From Abditibacteriota bacterium (GTDB lineage Bacteria > Armatimonadota > UBA5829): a DNA stretch of 23,169 nt. A program made the position numbers and the translations under genes. The notes below the pieces were generated by a model. It saw nothing but the letters and a program-made list of their open reading frames with translations, was not told the origin of the DNA and ran no database searches. The stretch is from the NCBI GenBank assembly GCA_017958015.1, contig JAGDDM010000172.1, forward strand, positions 1 through 23,169. The letters run 5' to 3'. Positions 1-8,081 of this stretch are shown one piece after another; the first letter of the stretch is position 1, and each line of letters opens with the position of its first letter.

Positions 1-804
1 CTGATACGCCAGCTGGTGCTGCGGGACCTGAAGGTACGGTACAAAAACTCCGTGCTGGGATTTTTCTGGTCCCTGGCCAACCCCCTTGTGCTCGTTGCCA
101 CCATGACGGTGGTGATGAAGATAATCATGCGTATCGACATTCCCAACTACTCGGCGTATCTGCTTGTGGGCTATCTGCCTTGGATATTCTTCCAGATGAC
201 GCTTCTGGACTCCAGCCAGGTTGTCCTCGCCCACCGGGACGTGCTGAAAAAAATATACTTCCCCCGGGAAGTACTGCCCATATCGACGGTTATCGCGAAC
301 CTGATTCATTTCTGCTTGGCGCTTTCGGTTTTCTTCGCCTATATCATCATCTACATTCACTTTTGCCTAAAAGGAAGCGGCATCCTCCTCACCACGCTGT
401 GGCTGCCGGTGCTCATCGCCATACAGCTCATGCTGGTGACGGGACTGTCTCTCTTTATATCCTGTCTGAACGTGTTCTACGAGGACACCAAGTACATCGT
501 GTCGGTGCTTCTGAACGTCATGTTCTACCTCACCCCGGTTATGTACGTGTCGGAGCTGGTGTACATGCGTCTGCCGGAAAGAACGAGAGATCTGCTCTAC
601 AACCTCTACATGCTCATGCCCATGAACTCCCTCACGGAGGCATACCGCAAGACGCTGCTGCCGGCATTCACCACCCCCCAGATAGACAGCCTGCCCCTTA
701 ACCCGTGGCACCTCGTCGCGGCGGCGGTGATATCTTTCTTCATCATGGTTGGCGGCTACGCCTACTTCAACGCTCACAAGCATATTTTCGCGGAGAGAAT
801 GTAA
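1..804 (+). CDS. Polysaccharide ABC-2 exporter permease (5'-truncated by window edge)
   Basis: This is the membrane subunit of an ABC exporter that moves a finished glycan or polyol-phosphate chain across the inner membrane (Wzm/KpsM/TagG family). The frame is open from base 1, and the first visible residues (LIRQLVLRDLKVRYKNSVLG) match the conserved N-terminal amphipathic segment of the family, so the true start lies just upstream; the GTG at 16 is internal. About 267 codons are visible, close to full length, with roughly six hydrophobic segments and the family's conserved TPVMYV stretch near residue 180. The stop TAA at 802-804 shares its last base with the ATG of the ATPase gene, the usual permease-ATPase pairing. 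Family assignment is secure; the glycan exported cannot be read from the sequence. Confidence 0.93.
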   Translation: MIRQLVLRDLKVRYKNSVLGFFWSLANPLVLVATMTVVMKIIMRIDIPNYSAYLLVGYLPWIFFQMTLLDSSQVVLAHRDVLKKIYFPREVLPISTVIANLIHFCLALSVFFAYIIIYIHFCLKGSGILLTTLWLPVLIAIQLMLVTGLSLFISCLNVFYEDTKYIVSVLLNVMFYLTPVMYVSELVYMRLPERTRDLLYNLYMLMPMNSLTEAYRKTLLPAFTTPQIDSLPLNPWHLVAAAVISFFIMVGGYAYFNAHKHIFAERM

Positions 805-1535
805 TGGAAGCCGTAAAACTCGAACACGTAACGAAAACATTCCGCCTGCTCTCCGACGCGCCCTCCTCGCTGAAGTCGGCACTCTTGTTTTTCCGCCGCT
901 CAAAGCCCCGGACATTCACCGCTCTCAGCGACATCAACCTGACGGTGGAAAAAGGCGAGGCGGTGGCGGTTATCGGCGGCAACGGCTCCGGCAAGTCCAC
1001 CACCCTGGGACTCATCGGAAAAATATACCTGCCCACAAGCGGCACCGTCACCACCGACGGCAGAATATGTACCATGCTGGATTTGGGCGCCGGCTTCCAC
1101 CCGGAGCTGACGGGACGGGAGAACATCTACTTCAACGGCTCCATTATGGGCCTCACCCGAAGCGAGATTGAGGAGCGCATCGGGGACATAATCGACTTTT
1201 CGGAGCTGGGAGAGTTCATCGACTCGCCCATAAAGACATATTCCGCGGGAATGAAAATGCGCCTGGGATTTTCCATCGCCACCCGCAGCGAGCCGGACAT
1301 TCTGCTTATCGACGAAGTCCTCGCCGTGGGCGACGCGGCCTTCCAGCGGAAGTGCTTCGACCTCATAACGGATTTCAAAAACAGGGGGAGAACTATCATC
1401 TTCGTCACCCACGACCTTGAGGCGGCTTTGCGGGTCGCGGACAGAACCGTGCGCATAGGCGGCGGCAAAATTTTGGCGGACGGAGACTCAAAGGAGATAA
1501 TAAAGGAGTACTTAAATGAAAATCATGCTGATTAA
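804..1535 (+). CDS. Polysaccharide ABC exporter ATP-binding subunit (Wzt/KpsT/TagH type)
   Basis: This 243-aa ATPase powers the permease encoded just upstream. Walker A is GGNGSGKST at residues 58-66, the signature is YSAGMKMRLGF (about 146-156), Walker B is ILLIDE (166-171) and the switch histidine is H203 in VTHD. The MLDLGAGFHPELTGREN stretch (91-107) is typical of O-antigen and teichoic-acid exporters. The ATG at 804 overlaps the permease stop by one base, with GGAGAG upstream; longer in-frame starts would run into the permease gene. The protein ends soon after the nucleotide-binding domain and lacks the C-terminal carbohydrate-binding domain found in some Wzt proteins. By analogy, it probably exports without recognising a terminal cap on the glycan; that is inference. 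Confidence 0.95.
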   Translation: MEAVKLEHVTKTFRLLSDAPSSLKSALLFFRRSKPRTFTALSDINLTVEKGEAVAVIGGNGSGKSTTLGLIGKIYLPTSGTVTTDGRICTMLDLGAGFHPELTGRENIYFNGSIMGLTRSEIEERIGDIIDFSELGEFIDSPIKTYSAGMKMRLGFSIATRSEPDILLIDEVLAVGDAAFQRKCFDLITDFKNRGRTIIFVTHDLEAALRVADRTVRIGGGKILADGDSKEIIKEYLNENHAD

Positions 1536-1953
1536 CGGGCCCAATTTGAACCTGTTGGGCGTGAGAGAGCCGGGAGTGTACGGCACGGAGACTCTCAACA
1601 CCGTAATCGAGAAATGTCAGGCCCTTTGCGAAGAGCTGGGGGCGGAACTCGTGGGCGTTCAAAGCAACAGCGAGGGGGAAATAATCGACGCTATTCACGG
1701 CGCCATGGGCGTCTGCGACGGCATAGTCATTAATCCCGGCGCCTACACCCATTACAGTTACGCCATCAGAGACGCCGTCGCGGCGGTAAAACTGCCCTGC
1801 GTGGAGACACATCTGTCCAACATTCACAATCGGGAAGAGTTTCGCCACACCTCGGTGATTGCCCCGGTTTGCGTCGGCCAGATTTGCGGTTTCGGCGGCG
1901 ACAGCTACCTTCTTGCCATCCGGGCCCTTGCGGATGTCATCAATCGTAAATAA
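1516..1953 (+). CDS. aroQ: Type II 3-dehydroquinate dehydratase
   Basis: The enzyme converts 3-dehydroquinate to 3-dehydroshikimate, the third step of the shikimate pathway, in the cytoplasm. The 145-aa length is normal for type II enzymes. Visible family motifs are NGPNLNLLG (residues 7-15), R17 with the catalytic-loop tyrosine Y22 in REPGVYG, INPGAYTHYS (72-81) and ETHLSNIHNREEF with H99 (97-109). The start is supported by AGGAG at 1504-1508, seven bases upstream of the ATG. The first 20 bases lie inside the 3' end of the exporter ATPase gene, so the two are probably translationally coupled, although they share no obvious function. The 3' end overlaps the convergent glycosyltransferase gene by 14 bases. 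Confidence 0.97.
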   Translation: MKIMLINGPNLNLLGVREPGVYGTETLNTVIEKCQALCEELGAELVGVQSNSEGEIIDAIHGAMGVCDGIVINPGAYTHYSYAIRDAVAAVKLPCVETHLSNIHNREEFRHTSVIAPVCVGQICGFGGDSYLLAIRALADVINRK

Positions 1954-3718
1954 TTTTATACACACCCACACCGTTCACCGGCGGGTATTCCTCAACGATA
2001 ACGCCCTTTTCGGCGGCTTCGTAAACGTATTTCGCCATGCCCTCGGCATCTTCCGCCTTGGGGTAGAAGTTGAAATTAATCGACAGGTGTGTCACACCCT
2101 CCCTTTTCCAAAGCTCTTTGAGCCGGGCAAGGGAGGTTATTTTTTCGTCGAAAACACGGTTGTGCCCCGGGTCGGCCCACACATAGTCGCGATCTATGAA
2201 AAAGCCCCGTGTGTCGCCGCAGAGGGCTGTTTTTGAGCCTTTTGGGAGAGCGTTGTTTACATATCTGTCCGCTGAGTAGCGGTCAATGTTTTCCATGAGG
2301 TAATCCGTCTCGGGCATCTTCCCTGTGAGGAGCTCAAAACCCACTGTCATAAGCCCCGACAGCGTCAGCAGAGAAAAGGCGGCGGTGGCGGCGAAAACGG
2401 TAAGGCAGACGAATTTCGGAAGTTTGGTTGAGGAACCGGCAACGGCCGCGCCGATTATAACCGCGCCCGCGCAGAGAGCGGGAAGCAGATATCTGCTCTG
2501 CTGAGTGAGAGCGTACCAGGCGATGAGATTTACGAGGAAAAACACCGCCGTTCCGGTGAAGTTTTTGTCTCTGTATTTGCCCAGGAAAAGCGTGAGAACC
2601 GCAATAAGCATAATCGGACCCACATAGAATCCGGGGCGGTCGTAAAAAGCGGCGGAGTTGACGGTGAGGTCGTAGGGCAATCTGAAGAAATATAAGAGCC
2701 CGTGTCCCACTCCGAACTTGGCCTGCAAAGCGGAGTAGTTGGCAGCGAGATCGGCGGTCCAGCCTCTTCCGCCGAAAAGACCGTAAAAGAAGGGATAAAC
2801 CGGATTCCCGGTGAGGATTAGGGATTTGATGTACCAGCCGCCGCAAACAACGAAAGCGGCGAGAGCGCACAAAAAACCGTCTTTGAAGCGGTTTTCTTTG
2901 CCGGCGGCGAGAATCCAAACAAACATGAGAAGAGGCACGAGAAGCCCGGTGTACTTGCAACCGGCGGCAAGACCGCACATGACGCCGCACATGACAGCGT
3001 CGCTCCGCTTGCCGCGTTGTGTGTATGCGAGAACGAAGTAGAGAGCGAGAACCGTGTATAGGGAGGCGGCGGTGTCAATGTAGGCGGTGGTCGCTTCCCA
3101 GGCAAAAATAGGTATGGAGCAGGCGGCGAGAAGGCCAACAGTGAAAGCGCCGTTGCCGAAGAATCTGCGGGCGGTAATCCCCACGGCGAAAACGGCGAGA
3201 ACGAAGAAGATAAATCCGTGGAGTTTGGCGCCGAGAACGGTTCCGGCGGCCAATCCCGGCAAGGACAACATCTCCGCCCCCATGGGGAAGTTCGAGTGGC
3301 TCATAAAGGGAATACAGTAAAACCCGCCGTGGGCGAGAAACAGTTTCGGCACGGAAAGGTGGTAAGCCAAGGAGTCCCAATCCGCCATGGTGACGGGCAC
3401 AAGAGCGGCGAGAAAAACAGCGAGGAAATAAAGGCCGAGGAAAATAAAGCCGAGGGGGATTTTCGGCAGCCGTTTCGGAAAGCCGTACTTAACGATACCG
3501 AACAGGGCCGCGATAACCGCCAAACCCAAGCCGACAAAAAACGAAACGCCGAGGGCACAGCAGACAAAGTACAAAAGAGACACAAATCCCATGCCCGCGG
3601 CGGTGAAGACGACGAGTCTGTCGAGAGCGCCCGGCAGCGCAAGCCGACCGCAAAGCAGCCGTCCGGAAAAACAATAAATCGCCGCCAAGGCGGCTGTAAT
3701 AAGCAAACCGATTATCAT
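1940..3718 (-). CDS. GT-C fold membrane glycosyltransferase (GT39/RgtA-D/ArnT-like)
   Basis: This 592-aa protein has about ten or more hydrophobic segments over roughly residues 1-470 and a soluble tail of about 120 residues. The first large loop contains ADWDSLAYHLSVPKLFLAHG, with D113, D115 and H120. This resembles the acidic catalytic loop of polyprenyl-phosphate-sugar-dependent GT-C enzymes such as the RgtA/B/C/D-like and PMT/ArnT families. Such enzymes work on the periplasmic face of the inner membrane and modify lipid A, core oligosaccharide, glycan repeats or proteins; the acceptor here is unknown. It is the last gene of the glmS-kdsD-kdsC operon and its ATG overlaps the metallophosphoesterase stop by 4 bases (ATGA). 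The operon context suggests a lipid A/core role, but this is inference. Confidence 0.82.
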   Translation of the reverse strand: MIIGLLITAALAAIYCFSGRLLCGRLALPGALDRLVVFTAAGMGFVSLLYFVCCALGVSFFVGLGLAVIAALFGIVKYGFPKRLPKIPLGFIFLGLYFLAVFLAALVPVTMADWDSLAYHLSVPKLFLAHGGFYCIPFMSHSNFPMGAEMLSLPGLAAGTVLGAKLHGFIFFVLAVFAVGITARRFFGNGAFTVGLLAACSIPIFAWEATTAYIDTAASLYTVLALYFVLAYTQRGKRSDAVMCGVMCGLAAGCKYTGLLVPLLMFVWILAAGKENRFKDGFLCALAAFVVCGGWYIKSLILTGNPVYPFFYGLFGGRGWTADLAANYSALQAKFGVGHGLLYFFRLPYDLTVNSAAFYDRPGFYVGPIMLIAVLTLFLGKYRDKNFTGTAVFFLVNLIAWYALTQQSRYLLPALCAGAVIIGAAVAGSSTKLPKFVCLTVFAATAAFSLLTLSGLMTVGFELLTGKMPETDYLMENIDRYSADRYVNNALPKGSKTALCGDTRGFFIDRDYVWADPGHNRVFDEKITSLARLKELWKREGVTHLSINFNFYPKAEDAEGMAKYVYEAAEKGVIVEEYPPVNGVGVYKIIYD

Positions 3719-4452
3719 TTCGTTTCCTTAAGGGGAATCAGCTCCGTGGAGGCGATGAGATTCGGCGAGTCCGTGTCAATCACGGTTTTCCGCAAAAACT
3801 TGCCGTGGCAGTCGGAATGAAGGATATAGGTGCCGCTCACAAACTCCGGCTCGGGGGTGACGGTGTGGGTGTGGCCGCCGAAGATGATGTCGATATCCGT
3901 TTTCTTCGCCAGCTCCCTGTCCTTGCCGATGCCGATGTGCGTGAGAGCGATGAGCAAGTCGCAATCCGCCCTGAGCTTCGGCACAATTTCCTCCGCCGCC
4001 GGTATGGGCTTCTCGAAGTAGTAAGACGCCAACTTCTCCACGAACATTTCCTCCGTGACGCAGGGCACGGTGAAACCCACTACGGTGATTTTCACACCCT
4101 CCCGCTCGAAGGACACGTAGGGCACGCTCTCCGGCACGATGTCGCCCTTGGCCCGGAGATTGGCGGACAAAATGGGAAAATCGGCGCAGGATATCTTGCT
4201 GTCCATGCCTATTTTCAGCAGGTGGTATTCCCGATTCCCCACGCACATGGCGTCGTAGGGCACGGCGCTCATGTCCTTCAGGATGGGCTCGCCGCCGATA
4301 CGCCAGTAAATGTTGCCGGACCAAATCGCGTCGCCGCTGTCGAAAAGGAGCGCGCCCGGCACGGAAGCCTTAACGCGCCCCACTCTTTCGAAATCGGCGG
4401 TTTTAAGTTTGTTGTGTATATCCGATGTGTGGAAAACAGTGATTTGAGCCAT
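3715..4452 (-). CDS. Metallophosphoesterase of the 5'-nucleotidase/UDP-sugar hydrolase class, cytoplasmic form
   Basis: This 245-aa protein is a calcineurin-like two-metal phosphoesterase. Metal-site motifs appear in order: D11-I-H13 (DIHN), GD at 40-41, GN at 72-73, H172 in THIG, and GGHTH at 192-196. Spacing fits the catalytic domain of UshA/YfkN-type 5'-nucleotidases, but the C-terminal nucleotide-specificity domain is absent and there is no signal peptide. The usual GNHE motif reads GNREY, with arginine R74 in place of the histidine that normally stabilises the leaving group. The start ATG overlaps the kdsC stop by one base (TGATG) and the stop overlaps the next gene by 4 bases. The substrate is unknown; its place beside Kdo and aminosugar genes suggests a sugar-phosphate, UDP-sugar or nucleotide side product. 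Confidence 0.85.
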   Translation of the reverse strand: MAQITVFHTSDIHNKLKTADFERVGRVKASVPGALLFDSGDAIWSGNIYWRIGGEPILKDMSAVPYDAMCVGNREYHLLKIGMDSKISCADFPILSANLRAKGDIVPESVPYVSFEREGVKITVVGFTVPCVTEEMFVEKLASYYFEKPIPAAEEIVPKLRADCDLLIALTHIGIGKDRELAKKTDIDIIFGGHTHTVTPEPEFVSGTYILHSDCHGKFLRKTVIDTDSPNLIASTELIPLKETK

Positions 4453-5012
4453 CAGTTCACACCGGGGCCTTCGGATTTCGCTGCCTGCTCACGCTCAAGC
4501 ATGGCCAGGAAACTCTCCACGGCCTCGTCCCATCGTCCCTGAGTTTTCAGGATAAGCTCAATCACTTCCCGAACGGCGCCCTTTGAGCCGGGAGTTTCGG
4601 TGATGTAATCGGCCAGAGCCTTCACTTCCGGCACGGCGTTTGCCACGGCCACGGCGAACCCGCAGGTCTTAAGCGCGGGAATATCGTTGATATCGTCCCC
4701 CACAAAGGCAATCTCATCGGTTGTTATACCGTGCTTTTCGGCGATTTCCCTTATTGTTACGGCTTTGAAACGGCTGCCCTGATAGACTTCCGTGAGTCCC
4801 AAAGACTGCGCCCGCTTCGTCACGCTGTCGCTTATGTTGCCGGTGACCCATGCGATGGCGAGCCCCGCGTTCATGGCGAGGCGTATTCCCAGACCGTCGT
4901 AGACGTTGAAAAGCTTAATCTGACTCTCGCCGTGGAACACCAGCGTCCCGTCGGTGAGGGTACCGTCGATGTCCATGGCCAAAACTTTAATCTTTTCGAG
5001 CTTTTCCCGCAT
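4452..5012 (-). CDS. kdsC: 3-deoxy-D-manno-octulosonate 8-phosphate phosphatase (HAD family)
   Basis: KdsC hydrolyses Kdo-8-phosphate to Kdo and phosphate in the cytoplasm, the step before CMP activation of Kdo for lipopolysaccharide. The 186-aa protein is a cap-less C0-type HAD phosphatase. The nucleophile and acid/base aspartates are D14 and D16 in DIDGTLTDG, motif II is VTGN at 56-59, and the acidic GDDINDI motif starts near residue 105. FNVYDGLG (35-42) is typical of the KdsC/CMAS-phosphatase branch. Its start shares one base with the kdsD stop (TAATG), and it follows kdsD directly, as in many Gram-negative genomes. The similar N-acylneuraminate-9-phosphate phosphatase is a less likely alternative because of this context. 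Confidence 0.93.
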   Translation of the reverse strand: MREKLEKIKVLAMDIDGTLTDGTLVFHGESQIKLFNVYDGLGIRLAMNAGLAIAWVTGNISDSVTKRAQSLGLTEVYQGSRFKAVTIREIAEKHGITTDEIAFVGDDINDIPALKTCGFAVAVANAVPEVKALADYITETPGSKGAVREVIELILKTQGRWDEAVESFLAMLEREQAAKSEGPGVN

Positions 5013-6001
5013 TACATTATACCCGCGGCAGCCAAATCCTTCAGCATAAGCATACCCACGGGCTTGCCGTCCACGATAACCGGCATCTCGCCGATTTTCT
5101 TCTTGGGGTCATGCATAATCCGCAGCCCCTCGGTGGCCAACTTATCGGGAGTGATGGTGCTGGGATCGGTGCTCATAATCTCGTAGGCTTTCCGGGAGAG
5201 CGCGCCTTCGTCCTCAAGGAGCTTGCGCCGCACATCGCCGTCGGTGATAATGCCCACAAGGTAGCCCTTTTCGTCCACGATGCAGGAAGCGCCGGCGCCG
5301 GCCTTGGTGATAGAGAACAAAACATCCCGCAGCACCGTGTCCTTACCGCAGATGCTCATAGAGGAGCCTTTGCGCATAACGTCTCTGACATGCATAAGCA
5401 GTTTGCGTCCCAGGGCGCCGCCGGGATGGAACATAGCGTAGTCTTTGCTTGTGAAGTGCCGGGCCTCCATAACGGCGAGAGCAAGGGCGTCGCCGAAAGC
5501 CAGGGCCACGGTGGTGGACGTGGTGGGAGCCAAACCCAGCGGGCAGGCCTCTTTTTCGATGTTGCAGTTGAGAATCACATCGGCGTAGGAACCCAAGGTG
5601 GACTCGGGCCTCCCCACAAGAGCGATGAGCTTGGCGCCTATGCGGGCGATGGCGGGCAGAATGTGCACTATCTCCGCCGACTCGCCGGAGTTGGAAAGAG
5701 CCAACACAATGTCGTTGCGGGTAACCATGCCCAAATCGCCGTGAATACCCTCCGCCGGGTGCAAAAACAACGACGGGGTTCCGGTGGAGGAAAAGGTTCC
5801 GGCGATTTTCTTGCCCACGGCGCCGGACTTGCCCATTCCGGTAACCACAAGTCTGCCCTTGCAGCTCAGAATGAGTTCACATGCCTCTATGAAGGAATCG
5901 TCGATACGGTCCCGAAGGGCGAGAACAGCGTTGCCTTCGAGGGTTATGGTCTCAATCGCCCTCTCTTTCGCCGTTTGCGTTTGTTTGTTTGTCATCTTCA
6001 T
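5012..6001 (-). CDS. kdsD: D-arabinose 5-phosphate isomerase (SIS + tandem CBS domains)
   Basis: KdsD interconverts ribulose-5-phosphate and arabinose-5-phosphate, the precursor of Kdo. The 329-aa length matches the usual 328-residue enzyme. An N-terminal SIS domain (about 40-185) carries GMGKSG (55-60), HGDLGMV with H87, SNSGES (103-108) and FHPGGALGR with H192. K58, H87, E110 and H192 line up with residues reported as important in the E. coli enzyme (from memory). Two CBS domains follow (about 205-329; IITDGDVRRKL is the end of the first). The start ATG overlaps the glmS stop by 4 bases. A second ATG two codons later is possible but would lose the overlap. Kdo synthesis implies an outer membrane with lipopolysaccharide. 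Confidence 0.95.
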   Translation of the reverse strand: MKMTNKQTQTAKERAIETITLEGNAVLALRDRIDDSFIEACELILSCKGRLVVTGMGKSGAVGKKIAGTFSSTGTPSLFLHPAEGIHGDLGMVTRNDIVLALSNSGESAEIVHILPAIARIGAKLIALVGRPESTLGSYADVILNCNIEKEACPLGLAPTTSTTVALAFGDALALAVMEARHFTSKDYAMFHPGGALGRKLLMHVRDVMRKGSSMSICGKDTVLRDVLFSITKAGAGASCIVDEKGYLVGIITDGDVRRKLLEDEGALSRKAYEIMSTDPSTITPDKLATEGLRIMHDPKKKIGEMPVIVDGKPVGMLMLKDLAAAGIM

Positions 6002-7827
6002 TCAACAGTCACCGTTTTGGCCAGGTTCCGCGGCTGATCGATTGCGGGACCGCGGTTTTTGGCCACTTGATAAGCCATAAGCTGAAGGGGAATCGCCACC
6101 AATACCGGCGAGAACACCTCAAGGGTTTCGGGAATGTAAATCACCTTGTCGGCGTAGGACTCAATCAGCTCGTCGCCGTTTGTGGCGATGGCGATAACCT
6201 CCCCCGCTCTGGCTTTAACTTCCCGAATGTTGCTCAGCATTTTATCGTATGTCTTCGATTTCACGCACATGGCTATGGTGGCGAAGGTGGGATCTATCAT
6301 GGCGATGGGGCCGTGCTTCATCTCACCCGCCGCGTAGCCCTCGGCGTGCATATAAGAAATCTCTTTAATCTTAAGGGCGCCCTCCAAGGCGGAAGCGAGG
6401 TTGATGCCCCGGGCCATATAGAGGAAACCGTTGAAACAATAATATCTGTTCGCCGCTTCCCGCACCGCTTTGTAGTCGTTAAGGATAATCTCCGCCTTTT
6501 CCGGCAAATCCCAAAGCTCCTCGCAGTACTTCTTCGCGTCCTCCGGCGCCACCGTACCCCTGATTCGGGCGATATACAGCGCCAGCATATAGAGCACCAT
6601 GAGCTGTGTGGTATAAGCCTTGGTACTTGCCACGGCTATCTCCGGACCGGCGTAGGTGTAGAGAACGCCGTCCGCTTCCCGCGCCGCCATGGAACCCACA
6701 ACGTTGGTGATTGAAACCACCTTGGCGCCGTTTTCTTTCGCCTCCCGAAGTCCCACAATCGTATCGAGCGTCTCGCCTGACTGGCTGATAACCACCGCCA
6801 GCGTCCGCTCGTCGATAAGGGGCTCCCGATAGCGAAGCTCGGAGGCGAAATCTATATCCACATGGATTTTGCAAAGGGACTCTATGGCGTATTTCGCCGC
6901 CATGGAAGCGTGGTACGCGGTGCCGCAGGCAATCATGCGGATTCTGTCCACGGATTTTATGTACTCATCGCTGAGATTAAGACCCGGCAGTTCCACATTA
7001 CCGCTGTCGGGTGAGAGTCTGCCCCGCATGGTTTCCCGAAGCGCTCTGGGCTGCTCGTGTATCTCCTTGAGCATAAAATGCTCGTAGCCGCCCCGTTCCG
7101 CCATGGAGGCGTCCCACTCTATCTTGTGGACTTCCTTGCGGATAGGATTGCCGTCGAAGTCCGTCACCGAATAGGAGTCGGCGGTAACGGTCACCGCGGT
7201 ATCGTCGTCGATATAAACAGCGTCCCGTGTGTAGGAAAGGAAAGAACCGACATCCGAACTCAGGAAGTTCTCGCCCTTTCCCAGTCCCACAACCAGAGGC
7301 GAATAGCGCCGGGCCGCCACGATTCTGTCCGGTTCGCCGTTGCATATCACAACGAGAGCGAAAGAGCCCTGAAGCATCTTCGCCGCCCGGCAGACGGCTT
7401 CGGAAATATTGCCGTCGTAAAACTTTTCGATAAGGTGGGCGGCCACTTCCGTGTCGGTCTCGGAGACAAACGTGTGACCTTCCGCCGTTAGAGCTTCCTT
7501 CAGCTCCATGTAATTCTCGATAATACCGTTGTGCACCACCGTGATGTTGCCGGCGCAGTCGGTATGGGGGTGCGAGTTGGCGTCGGAAGGTCCGCCGTGT
7601 GTCGCCCAGCGGGTGTGGCCGATGCCCAAACTTCCCCTCGGAATGTCGTTCCGGATAGCGTCCTCAAGAGCGCGCAATTTGCCCATACACTTGCGAACGT
7701 CAGTCTTGCCGGAGTTCATAACCGCGACTCCGGCAGAGTCATAACCTCTGTACTCGAGTTTTCCCAATCCCTCAATCAAGATGGGGCAAGCCTCACGCTT
7801 GCCGATGTAACCTATGATTCCGCACAT
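5998..7827 (-). CDS. glmS: Glutamine-fructose-6-phosphate aminotransferase (isomerizing)
   Basis: GlmS makes glucosamine-6-phosphate from fructose-6-phosphate and glutamine, the entry step to UDP-GlcNAc, peptidoglycan and lipid A. The 609-aa length is normal. The N-terminal Ntn glutaminase domain begins MCGIIGYIG with nucleophile C2 and continues with LEYRGYDSAG and HTRWATHGGPS. Two SIS domains follow, marked by ACGTAYHA and SQSGETLDT and by the second-domain stretch EGALKIKEISYMHAEGYAAG, and the C-terminus DQPRNLAKTVTVE is the classical GlmS ending. AAGGAG on the minus strand (7834-7839) lies 6 bases before the ATG. It is the first gene of a five-gene operon read from a promoter about 30 bases upstream. 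The leader is too short for a glmS ribozyme. Confidence 0.97.
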   Translation of the reverse strand: MCGIIGYIGKREACPILIEGLGKLEYRGYDSAGVAVMNSGKTDVRKCMGKLRALEDAIRNDIPRGSLGIGHTRWATHGGPSDANSHPHTDCAGNITVVHNGIIENYMELKEALTAEGHTFVSETDTEVAAHLIEKFYDGNISEAVCRAAKMLQGSFALVVICNGEPDRIVAARRYSPLVVGLGKGENFLSSDVGSFLSYTRDAVYIDDDTAVTVTADSYSVTDFDGNPIRKEVHKIEWDASMAERGGYEHFMLKEIHEQPRALRETMRGRLSPDSGNVELPGLNLSDEYIKSVDRIRMIACGTAYHASMAAKYAIESLCKIHVDIDFASELRYREPLIDERTLAVVISQSGETLDTIVGLREAKENGAKVVSITNVVGSMAAREADGVLYTYAGPEIAVASTKAYTTQLMVLYMLALYIARIRGTVAPEDAKKYCEELWDLPEKAEIILNDYKAVREAANRYYCFNGFLYMARGINLASALEGALKIKEISYMHAEGYAAGEMKHGPIAMIDPTFATIAMCVKSKTYDKMLSNIREVKARAGEVIAIATNGDELIESYADKVIYIPETLEVFSPVLVAIPLQLMAYQVAKNRGPAIDQPRNLAKTVTVE

Positions 7828-7858
7828 GGTCAGCTCCTTGTAAGGGTTTCTTGATTAT

Positions 7859-7888
7859 ATTATACCACAATACGAGCCGGGGTGTGAA
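7859..7888 (-). promoter_or_regulatory. Sigma-70-type promoter of the glmS operon
   Basis: Read on the minus strand, TTCACA (bases 7888-7883) is followed by an 18-base spacer and a perfect TATAAT (7864-7859). The predicted transcript starts around 7852, giving a leader of about 25 nt before the glmS ATG. A second overlapping TATAAT on the minus strand (7859-7854) could give start-site heterogeneity. Confidence 0.65.
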
Positions 7889-7933
7889 ATAATTCCCCGC
7901 AAAAATATTTTTAACCTTTTTCCCCCAAACCCG

Positions 7934-7962
7934 TTGACTAACGGCCCGTTTTCCGGTATTAT
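7934..7962 (+). promoter_or_regulatory. Sigma-70-type promoter of the tRNA-Ser locus
   Basis: TTGACT (7934-7939), a 17-base spacer and TATTAT (7957-7962) form a strong plus-strand promoter pointing at the tRNA-Ser copies. The predicted start is near 7969. The same two hexamers with the same spacing occur upstream of the exopolysaccharide operon at 15044-15072. Confidence 0.7.
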
Positions 7963-7998
7963 ATTTAAGTCGAATTTAATTTCGACGCCGCGTAACGC

Positions 7999-8080
7999 GG
8001 AGTGGTGTCCGAGCCGGACTACGGAGCGGACACCGGAAATGCCGTAATGGGGTAACTCATTCGCATTCTCGAATCTCCGC
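7999..8080 (+). pseudogene. Decayed tRNA-Ser copy 1
   Basis: This stretch follows the intact tRNA-Ser at 8125 almost base for base through the acceptor 5' strand (GGAGTGG), D-arm start (TGTCCGAGC), anticodon-loop bases CCGGAAA and the long variable arm (TAATGGGGTAACTCATTCG). It then loses the T-arm: the 3' T-stem strand and half of the acceptor are missing, an apparent deletion of about 8 bases, and there is no CCA. A canonical cloverleaf cannot form. Lying between the promoter and the intact tRNA, it would be transcribed as part of the precursor. Confidence 0.75.
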
Positions 8081-8081
8081 G

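Noticed and set aside
16..804. GTG at 16 as the true start of the exporter permease.
   Set aside because: The frame stays open to base 1 and the upstream residues belong to the conserved N-terminal segment, so the gene is cut by the window edge.
4452..5012. Alternative call of the HAD protein as an N-acylneuraminate-9-phosphate phosphatase or CMP-sialate synthase domain.
   Set aside because: It is a stand-alone KdsC-sized protein directly after kdsD, and no sialic-acid gene is present in the window.
7828..7858. Possible glmS ribozyme or riboswitch before glmS.
   Set aside because: The leader between the predicted start and the ATG is only about 25 bases, too short for the ribozyme fold.
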